A DNA stretch of 64,000 nucleotides from CBDCDJ01 sp965215355. GTDB taxonomy: Bacteria > Deinococcota > Deinococci > Deinococcales > Trueperaceae. The stretch spans positions 2,294,001-2,358,000 of the forward strand of contig CBDCDJ010000007.1 in assembly GCA_965215355.1 (NCBI GenBank), written 5' to 3'. Made by a program: the position numbers and the translations under genes. Within the stretch, counting starts at the first letter, position 1; each line of letters starts with the position of its first letter. The notes under the pieces are model-generated. The model did not search any database, was not told where the DNA came from, and was given only the letters and a program-made list of their open reading frames with translations. Positions 58,226 through 64,000 of the stretch are shown piece by piece.

Positions 58226-58786
58226 ATGGCAACCAAAACAAAGTCCAAACGCGCCCGCAAAGCTTCGACCCGCAGCAAGAGCAACCCCTGGTTATGGCTG
58301 GTCGGCCTCGTGGTGGTGCTCGCCATCGCGGTGCCGATTATCGTCAACGCCGTCACCGCCCGCAACCTGCCGGGCGAGTCGTTCCGCAGCCAGGGCAACA
58401 CCCACATCGGCGAGGGGGCCAGCCACCCCGAGTACAACAGCGACCCGCCGACCTCGGGTTGGCACACGCCCAACCTGCTGCCCTGGGGCAGCTACGACTA
58501 CCTCGTGCCGGAGGAGCCCCTGGTTCACAACCTTGAAGACGGCGGCGTCGTCCTCTGGTACAGCTACGGCACGCCGGAAGAAAACGAACAGAACATTCAA
58601 AAGCTCGAGGCCGTCGCCAGCGGTTACCGCAACGTCGTCATCGCCCCGCGTGAAGGCATGGAGACGCCCTACACCCTCACCGCCTGGACCCGCCTGCAAC
58701 GCTTCGACACCGTCGACGAAGCGGGGATGCGCGCTTTTTTGGAGGCTTTTGAGGGCATCGACCATCACGTGCCCGGAACCGGCTGA
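58226..58786 (+). CDS. DUF3105 membrane-anchored protein
   Basis: A 186-residue protein with a very basic N-terminus (KTKSKRARKASTRSKS), one membrane span (about 25-46) and an external DUF3105 domain: GEGASHPEYNSDPPTSGWHTPNLLPWG with histidines, EPLVHNLEDGGVVLWYSYG, and APREGMETPYTLTAWTRLQRFD. The function is unknown; in other bacteria it is seen near exported or redox proteins. A TAAACT box ten bases upstream suggests a very short leader. A good terminator follows. Confidence 0.88.
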   Translation: MATKTKSKRARKASTRSKSNPWLWLVGLVVVLAIAVPIIVNAVTARNLPGESFRSQGNTHIGEGASHPEYNSDPPTSGWHTPNLLPWGSYDYLVPEEPLVHNLEDGGVVLWYSYGTPEENEQNIQKLEAVASGYRNVVIAPREGMETPYTLTAWTRLQRFDTVDEAGMRAFLEAFEGIDHHVPGTG

Positions 58787-58806
58787 GCCCGAGTTACGCC
58801 GCGCAG

Positions 58807-58830
58807 GCCGGCTTTATGCTGGCTTTTTGC
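58807..58830 (+). terminator. Intrinsic terminator after the DUF3105 gene
   Basis: GCCGGC (58807-58812), TTTAT loop, GCTGGC (58818-58823, one G-T pair) and TTTTT. Confidence 0.7.
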
Positions 58831-58951
58831 CTGTTGAGGCGGCTTCATCCAGATTCGCTTAGGTAGAGCAAGGGACGTGCGACGCCTCACTCAGCTATTT
58901 TTTAATGCCTCTTCACGTCGTTAAAGGGCGGAGCGTCGAGACTGTTTCTAA

Positions 58952-58983
58952 AGACTCGAGGCGCTTGGAGCCGCCTCGAGTCT
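58952..58983. promoter_or_regulatory. Perfect 12-base stem-loop upstream of the xdhC operon
   Basis: AGACTCGAGGCG (58952-58963) and CGCCTCGAGTCT (58972-58983) with an 8-base loop. It lies about 40 bases before a leaderless promoter. No T-run follows on the plus strand, so an operator or mRNA-end structure is more likely than a terminator. Confidence 0.5.
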
Positions 58984-59020
58984 CACCTTGGTTCTCGGTG
59001 TTTGAACTGAGAATTGGGTC

Positions 59021-59032
59021 TATAATCGAAAA
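59021..59032 (+). promoter_or_regulatory. Leaderless -10 box TATAAT
   Basis: Consensus TATAAT (59021-59026), with six bases to the GTG at 59033. TTGAAC lies upstream but at only 13 bases spacing, so it may not be the -35. Confidence 0.65.
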
Positions 59033-59164
59033 GTGGACGCCGTCGTGGAAAAATTGCTCGAGGGAACGGTCGAAAGTGCAGTGGTCGACGGTCTCGAAAT
59101 GCCCGTCCGGGCTGTTTTCGACAACGAGAATCGGCGGGCGCTCAGAACCCTTCTTACAACATGA
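59033..59164 (+). CDS. 43-residue protein translationally coupled to XdhC
   Basis: GTG at the predicted +1 of a consensus promoter opens 43 codons ending in a TGA that overlaps the XdhC start (ATGA). The product reads MDAVVEKLLEGTVESAVVDG and ends NENRRALRTLLTT: an acidic amphipathic helix, then a hydrophobic strand-like VDGLEMPVRAVF, then a basic tail. No membrane span or cysteine. No family is recognised. The perfect coupling and promoter support a real gene, possibly a partner of XdhC or a leader peptide setting XdhC translation. Confidence 0.6.
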   Translation: MDAVVEKLLEGTVESAVVDGLEMPVRAVFDNENRRALRTLLTT

Positions 59165-59949
59165 GCTGGCTCGAGACCCTTTCCCACCTTAAAGAGCCTG
59201 CCGCGCTGGTAACTGTCGCCCAAGTGCGCGGCCACGCCCCGCGCGGCGCGGGCAGCAAGATGATCGTGACCGTAGGCGAGGTTTACGGCAGCGTGGGCGG
59301 CGGTAATCTGGAGCAAACGGCGATTGACAGGTCTCGGGTCCTCCTGGCAGAACGAGCCCGAGCCCCCGAACTTTTGACGATGACGCTGAGTTCGCAAAGC
59401 GGTTCCCACGGCGTCCAGTGCTGCGGAGGCGAGGTGACGCTGCTGTTGGAACCCGTCAACCCTACACGTCCGAGCGTCGCCGTCTTCGGCGCAGGGCACG
59501 TCGGCTGGGCGCTCGTTCAGGTGCTCGGCACGCTGCCGCTCGAGCTTTGCCTCGTGGACTCAAGAGCGGCGCAGCTCGAGCCCGACCTGCCCAAGCTCGA
59601 GGCCAACATTCACAAAAAGTACGCCCCTATTCCCGAGACGGCGCTCGAGACCTTGCCGAGCGGCACGCACCTCCTCGTAATGACCCACGACCACGCCGAG
59701 GACGTCGCCATTTTGGACACGGCGTTGCGGCGGGACGACCTCGGCTTTATCGGGCTTATCGGCAGCCGCGCGAAGTGGTCGCATTTCCGGCGGGAGCTCA
59801 CGAAACAAGGGCACGACGAGGACGCCCTAAAGCGCGTCACCACCCCCATCGGCCTGCCCGGCGTGCCCGGCAAAAGTCCGCAAACTATCGCCATCGCCAC
59901 CGCCGCGCAGTTGTTGACCTTTTTGGAGTTGCCGGAGGAGCGCTTTTGA
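59161..59949 (+). CDS. XdhC/CoxI-family molybdenum-enzyme maturation factor
   Basis: A 262-residue XdhC-like protein, which binds sulfurated molybdenum cofactor and delivers it to xanthine dehydrogenase-type enzymes. N-terminal domain: VTVAQVRGHAPRGAGSKMIV and GSVGGGNLEQTAI, plus VQCCGGEVTLLLEPV with the conserved cysteine pair that may bind the cofactor. C-terminal Rossmann domain: VAVFGAGHVGWALVQVL and GLIGSRAKWSHFRREL, ending with TPIGLPGVPGKSPQTIAIATAAQLL. No xdhA/xdhB gene is in the window. It is coupled to a 43-residue gene. Confidence 0.92.
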   Translation: MSWLETLSHLKEPAALVTVAQVRGHAPRGAGSKMIVTVGEVYGSVGGGNLEQTAIDRSRVLLAERARAPELLTMTLSSQSGSHGVQCCGGEVTLLLEPVNPTRPSVAVFGAGHVGWALVQVLGTLPLELCLVDSRAAQLEPDLPKLEANIHKKYAPIPETALETLPSGTHLLVMTHDHAEDVAILDTALRRDDLGFIGLIGSRAKWSHFRRELTKQGHDEDALKRVTTPIGLPGVPGKSPQTIAIATAAQLLTFLELPEERF

Positions 59950-60035
59950 GGCGCAACCTTGTCACTTTTTCCTGTCTCCTCCCAATCCGTTAAACTGAAA
60001 CCCCACAGGCGTACGCTACGAAAAGAGGTTCCGCC

Positions 60036-61619
60036 ATGCCCAACCCCGCTTTAGCAGGTGTCGAAATCACCGGCGACCTGAAGCCTGAGTTCGAAGAAGT
60101 CCTCACGCCCGAGGCGCTCGCCTTTGTCGCCAAGCTGCAGCGCGCCTTTAACCCCAAAAGGCTCGAGCTGCTCGAGAAACGCCAGGAGCGCCAAAAAACG
60201 TTCGATGCGGGCGAACTGCCCGACTTTTTAGAGGAGACCAAAGACGTTCGCGCTTTGGACTGGACGGTCGCCCCCGCCCCCGCCGACCTCACCGACCGCC
60301 GCGCTGAAATCACCGGCCCGGTCGACCGCAAAATGATGATCAACGCGCTCAACTCCGGCGCGCAGGTGTTTATGGCCGACCTGGAAGACTCCCTCTCCCC
60401 CACCTGGGCCAACGTCGTCCAGGGGCAAATCAACCTGCGCGACGCGGTGCGGAAAACGATCAATTTTGAAGACAGCGAGCGCGGCAAAAGCTACACCCTC
60501 AACGACGACACCGCCACCCTCGTCGTGCGCCCGCGCGGCTGGCACCTGCCAGAAAAAAACATGGCCGTGGACGGCGAAGAGGTCAGCGCGAGCCTGTTCG
60601 ACGCATCGTTGTACCTGTACCACAACGCTGCGTATTTGCTCGAGCACGGCGGCGGGCCCTACTTTTACCTGCCCAAGCTCGAGTCCCACTTAGAAGCCCG
60701 GTTGTGGAACGACGTGTTCGTGATGGCGCAAGGCGAACTCGGCGTTCCTCAAGGCTCGGTGCGCGCGACCGTCCTCGTCGAAACGCTGCTGGCCGCTTTC
60801 GAGATGGACGAGATATTGTTTGAGCTTCGCGACCACATGAGCGGGCTGAACGCGGGGAGGTGGGACTACATCTTCAACTTCATCAAAAAACTGCGCCACC
60901 ACCCCGACAAAACCCTGCCCGACCGCGCCCAAATAACCATGACCGTGCCCTTCATGCGCGCTTACGCCGAGCTGCTGGTGAAAACCTGCCACCGCCGCGG
61001 CGCGCACGCCATCGGCGGCATGGCCGCCTTTATCCCGAGCCGCCGCGACGAAGAGGTGAACCGCAAAGCCTTTGCAAAGGTTTTAGAGGACAAAACCCGC
61101 GAGGCCCAGCAAGGCTACGACGGCACCTGGGTGGCCCACCCGGACCTCGTCAAGGTGGCTCGAGAAGCCTTTGACAAGGTCCTCGGGGACAAACCCCACC
61201 AAAAGGACGAGTTGCGTGAGGACTTACACGTCACGCAAGCCGACCTTCTCGACACCGACTTTTCGGGTTCCACCACCGAGGACGGCGTGAGGATGAACGT
61301 CGACGTGGGGATTCAGTACCTCAACGCCTGGCTGAACGGCAACGGTGCGGCCGCGATTTACAACCTCATGGAAGACGCCGCCACCGCCGAAATCAGCCGC
61401 GCCCAACTCTGGCAGTGGCTGCAAAACGATGCCGAACTCGAGGACGGCCGTCCCGTCACCGAAGAGATGTACAACGAAATCCGCGGCGAAGAGTTGAGCC
61501 GCTTGAAAGAAGAGTACGGCGAGAGTCGTTTCGAGGAGTCAGCCCAGATTTTGGACGGTTTAGTGCTGACCGACGAGTTCGTGCCGTTTCTGACGCTGCC
61601 GGCCTACGAACGGATTTGA
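60036..61619 (+). CDS. aceB: Malate synthase A
   Basis: A 527-residue enzyme that condenses glyoxylate with acetyl-CoA to malate in the glyoxylate shunt, allowing growth on acetate and fatty acids. It is of isoform A length and pattern: DRKMMINALNSGAQVFMADLEDS near 105-127, VRATVLVETLLAAFEMDEILFELRDHMSGLNAGRWDYIF (the family signature) near 245-283, HRRGAHAIGGMAAFIPSRRDEE, and a C-terminal AAIYNLMEDAATAEISRAQLWQW holding the catalytic aspartate region. AGAGG precedes the ATG. No isocitrate lyase gene is adjacent. Confidence 0.95.
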   Translation: MPNPALAGVEITGDLKPEFEEVLTPEALAFVAKLQRAFNPKRLELLEKRQERQKTFDAGELPDFLEETKDVRALDWTVAPAPADLTDRRAEITGPVDRKMMINALNSGAQVFMADLEDSLSPTWANVVQGQINLRDAVRKTINFEDSERGKSYTLNDDTATLVVRPRGWHLPEKNMAVDGEEVSASLFDASLYLYHNAAYLLEHGGGPYFYLPKLESHLEARLWNDVFVMAQGELGVPQGSVRATVLVETLLAAFEMDEILFELRDHMSGLNAGRWDYIFNFIKKLRHHPDKTLPDRAQITMTVPFMRAYAELLVKTCHRRGAHAIGGMAAFIPSRRDEEVNRKAFAKVLEDKTREAQQGYDGTWVAHPDLVKVAREAFDKVLGDKPHQKDELREDLHVTQADLLDTDFSGSTTEDGVRMNVDVGIQYLNAWLNGNGAAAIYNLMEDAATAEISRAQLWQWLQNDAELEDGRPVTEEMYNEIRGEELSRLKEEYGESRFEESAQILDGLVLTDEFVPFLTLPAYERI

Positions 61620-61723
61620 TACGAATCCCGAAACCACAGTGCACAGGGCGCTTGTGTAGAAAAACCGCTGCCGAGCTGCTCGAGGGTTCGCGTCGCCTGC
61701 ACTGACTCTCGCGTCCCACCCCC

Positions 61724-64000
61724 TCAAGCTACCGGCACGGCGAGCGTGCTCAGTTTTTCAGCGCAGGCGACCAGCGCGTCGGGCAGGCGCACGGTCTCGT
61801 CTGCGAGCGCGTCGCCGAACACGCGGGTCAGGGCGGGGTGGCGGCGGGCGTCGTCGCCGAGGGCGGCCTCTAAACTCTCGCCCAGGGCGCGCAGCAGGGG
61901 TTCGCGGTAGGTTTGCAGGTGGGGGTTGTGCAGGCTCATCAGGGTGTGCTCGAGCCCGGCGACCGTGTCACCTTTGGCGACCAGGGCTTGCAGCTCCAAG
62001 CTGTGCAGCCAGGCACGCAGACCTAGGTCGCCGGGCTCGCGCGGCTCGCCGTGACGCCTCGCCCGGTCGAGCGCCGCCGCGCCGCGCCGCGCCGCCGCGA
62101 GGGCCGTTGCGGGCTCGTCCGCGCGCAGCCGGGCGCTGGCCGCGTACGCGCAGGTTTCCGCTTTTGGGTAGTCGAACCGCGCCAGTTCGGCGGCGCGCCG
62201 GGCCAGGCTCAGGGCTTCGCTCGGCGTCGCGGCGAGCAAACTGCCGACCAGCAAGCTCTCGCGCTGCAGGGTTTCGTAAGCGGCGCGGCGGGCGGCGCGG
62301 GCTTCGACCGCTCCGGCGACGTCTTGCAACAGCCGCCGTGCGTGGCGCAGGTCGGCGTTCTCAATCGCGGCGGCGCGGTGGAACGGCAGGCGGTAGGGCT
62401 GCGCCAGACCGCGCAGTCCGTAGGCCAGGGCCAGGCGCAAACCGCTCCGCAAGGTGCGGTAACCGGCGTCGACCCCGTGGCTGGCCTCGTACTGCGAAAA
62501 AACCTCCCGGTTGCGCTTGAAGAGCAAAATGGCCGCGGCGAAGTCAGCTTGGGCCAGCAACAGCAGCGCGTGCTCGTCTTCGACCTTGGCCTGCCAGAAA
62601 GCGTGCTCGAGGGCCTCGCCCGGCCACTGGGCCAAACTGCTCAGCGCCAGTGCGAAGTCCGTCGCGGCCGCCGCCAGCTGGCCCCGCAGGCGCTGCAGGC
62701 TGCCACGCCGCGCCAGGTAGCGGCTTTGTTCTTGCAACAGCGCCTCGCTGCGCCGCGCGCGGCTGACCGCTTCGTCGAGCGCCCCGAGAGCGGCGTCGAA
62801 ACGACCGAGTTGCAGCAACACGTCGCCCCGTTGAAAAGCGAGACGCGCGCCGACGAGGTCGTCTGCGGAAGTCACGCTGGCAAAGTTTTGCAGCGCGTCT
62901 TCCAAATCGCCGCGGTCTTTGGCGATGAGCCCCGCCCACACCGCGACTTTGGCGTGGACGAGGCGGCTCGGGCCGCTGTCGCCGGTCACGGCGCTCAGGA
63001 GGGGCCGCGCGGTTTTGTCTATGAGGTCGGCGGCGCGGCGCAGGTCGCTGTGCCAGCGCGCCAGGCTCGCTCGCAGCAGCGCGTGTTCGACGTTCAGCTC
63101 GGCCGACGCGCTTTCGGTCCAGCCCGCCAACAAAGTTTCCGCCGCGTCGGTTCGGCCTTTCAGGACGGCGCCTTCGGCCCGTTTGAGCAAAGTCCAGAGA
63201 CGCACGTCCTCGTGGTCGGAGCGGCCCGACACTTCGAAAGCGCGCAGGGCGTCCGGGTGGCTGTAGCTGCCCAGCCGAACGTAGTGCGTGGCGACCTGCA
63301 CGGCTATCTGCTCCAACACCTCGCCGCGCGGCAGCTCGCTCTCGGCGGCCGTCCACAGGCGGTGCAGCAGGGTCTGGGGAACGCTCGAGGTTTGCAGCCA
63401 CGCGTAAAGCGCCGTCCAGTCCCGCGCCTCGAACAGGTGGTAGAGGTAGCGAACCGCCGCCTCGCCGCCGGGGTCACCGTGCGCCCCGGAGACGCTGTGG
63501 GCTTCAGAGATATTGTAGGCTTCAGAAATATTGTGGGCTTCAGAGACACTGTGAGCTTCAGAAACATTGTGGGCTTCGGGGTTACGGTGCGCCGCGGCTT
63601 CGTAAAAGGTGGCCGCCCTGCGGTGGAGCGCCCGGTACGCGTCTTCTTGCCGCTGTTCGAAGCGGTCCCGCAGAGTGCGCGCGAACTGCCGCGAAAACGG
63701 GCGGTACGTGTCCTCCCGACCCGGCACCGGGTCCAAAAACGCGGCCTCCAGGCCGCTCAAGCGCGGCCCACCCCGAACTGCGCTCAACACGTCCTCGCCG
63801 AAGGTCGGGAAGTCCGGCAAGGACACCACCGCCAGGGCGGCCAAAAAGTCACGCAGGCGTTCGTCTCCGGCCGTGTCGAGCAGGTGACCGAGCCGCTCGA
63901 GGTGTCTGGTTTCGCCCTGTCTGGTTTCGCCCTGTTTAGACTCGCCCTGTTCGGCTCGCGACCCCTCCAGCAAAGGCTCGCGCAGTTCGGCGAGCAGCGT
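61724..64000 (-). CDS. Large TPR regulator-like protein (5' end outside window)
   Basis: The frame is open to the right edge, so at least 758 codons belong to a longer gene. The visible part looks like the helical C-terminal region of STAND/MalT- or SARP-type regulators: a winged-helix-like stretch LRDFLAALAVVSLPDFPTFGEDVL and DTYRPFSRQFARTLRDRF, then an irregular TPR array to the end (QRGDVLLQLGRFDAALGALDEA). No ATPase motif lies in the visible part. Two in-frame tandem repeats interrupt it: 15-base units (QGETR) at 63905-63949 and 18-base units (xxSEAH) at 63486-63593, the latter with Asn and Ile codons unlike the GC-rich rest. Function assignment is tentative. Confidence 0.6.
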   Translation of the reverse strand, partial: TLLAELREPLLEGSRAEQGESKQGETRQGETRHLERLGHLLDTAGDERLRDFLAALAVVSLPDFPTFGEDVLSAVRGGPRLSGLEAAFLDPVPGREDTYRPFSRQFARTLRDRFEQRQEDAYRALHRRAATFYEAAAHRNPEAHNVSEAHSVSEAHNISEAYNISEAHSVSGAHGDPGGEAAVRYLYHLFEARDWTALYAWLQTSSVPQTLLHRLWTAAESELPRGEVLEQIAVQVATHYVRLGSYSHPDALRAFEVSGRSDHEDVRLWTLLKRAEGAVLKGRTDAAETLLAGWTESASAELNVEHALLRASLARWHSDLRRAADLIDKTARPLLSAVTGDSGPSRLVHAKVAVWAGLIAKDRGDLEDALQNFASVTSADDLVGARLAFQRGDVLLQLGRFDAALGALDEAVSRARRSEALLQEQSRYLARRGSLQRLRGQLAAAATDFALALSSLAQWPGEALEHAFWQAKVEDEHALLLLAQADFAAAILLFKRNREVFSQYEASHGVDAGYRTLRSGLRLALAYGLRGLAQPYRLPFHRAAAIENADLRHARRLLQDVAGAVEARAARRAAYETLQRESLLVGSLLAATPSEALSLARRAAELARFDYPKAETCAYAASARLRADEPATALAAARRGAAALDRARRHGEPREPGDLGLRAWLHSLELQALVAKGDTVAGLEHTLMSLHNPHLQTYREPLLRALGESLEAALGDDARRHPALTRVFGDALADETVRLPDALVACAEKLSTLAVPVA
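63486..63593. repeat. Coding tandem repeat, six 18-base units
   Basis: Six consecutive 18-base units of the type TCAGAAATATTGTGGGCT, imperfect, coding on the minus strand for the hexapeptide xxSEAH/Y. The copy number is in frame whatever its value, so the protein would stay open when it changes. Confidence 0.85.
63905..63949. repeat. Coding tandem repeat, three 15-base units
   Basis: TCTGGTTTCGCCCTG occurs twice in tandem, followed by a diverged third copy, coding on the minus strand for GETRQ-like pentapeptides near the visible N-terminal end of the large TPR protein. Confidence 0.75.

Overview
The window is a 64 kb piece of a GC-rich bacterial chromosome. Several features suggest the Deinococcota, most likely a Truepera-like lineage. 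Many genes start on or within a few bases of the transcription start predicted from a TAnnnT box (leaderless promoters), CTCGAG words are very common, and malate synthase A, an M29 aminopeptidase and an HrcA repressor are present. The assignment is an inference from style; no rRNA or ribosomal protein gene is in the window to confirm it. No CRISPR array, insertion sequence or prophage was seen.

Layout. 1-7160 is housekeeping and regulation: the end of a DUF11-like secreted protein, a Gfo/Idh/MocA dehydrogenase and an aldo/keto reductase in one operon, a TPR-GGDEF diguanylate cyclase, an M20 amidohydrolase and an orphan hrcA. 7161-34713 is a large cell-surface and exopolysaccharide locus. It holds a pectate-lyase-like lipoprotein, four kinase-like P-loop proteins arranged as two inverted pairs, a flippase, a polymerase/ligase, three GT4 glycosyltransferases, a small membrane protein, a 1441-residue repeat lipoprotein, a four-gene operon (beta-propeller lipoprotein, leucine-rich repeat protein, polysaccharide deacetylase, membrane-anchored beta-propeller), two Wzz/tyrosine-kinase-like proteins with ruined ATP sites, and a WbaP/WcaJ-type initiating sugar transferase. 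Together these supply initiation, assembly, flipping, polymerisation, length control, trimming and surface display of one polysaccharide.

34714-42442 returns to general genes: tRNA-Ala(GGC), a GNAT remnant, M29 aminopeptidase, AlkA-like glycosylase, a FAS1 protein, a TPR protein, a phosphodiesterase and an RluD-like synthase. 42476-48609 mixes core genes (oligoendopeptidase F, an SDR, a MazG-like protein) with lower-GC accessory genes: SUKH/immunity-like proteins, a frameshifted conserved gene, a VapBC-type toxin-antitoxin pair and a lone antitoxin-like gene. 48636-64000 holds peptidases, an incomplete dipeptide ABC transporter, an RlmL-like rRNA methyltransferase, MOSC, DUF1499, AcuI/YhdH and DUF3105 proteins, a 43-residue protein coupled to XdhC, malate synthase A, and a large TPR regulator-like protein running off the right edge.

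The observations most worth following are the two mirror-image kinase-like pairs bracketing the polysaccharide genes, the double loss of ATPase motifs in both co-polymerase/kinase proteins, the propeller-LRR-deacetylase operon with a near-identical 331 bp segment shared by its two propeller genes, a terminator-bearing structured leader before the lyase, an intergenic repeat family that always sits just after stop codons, and a T-run frameshift in an otherwise intact conserved gene.
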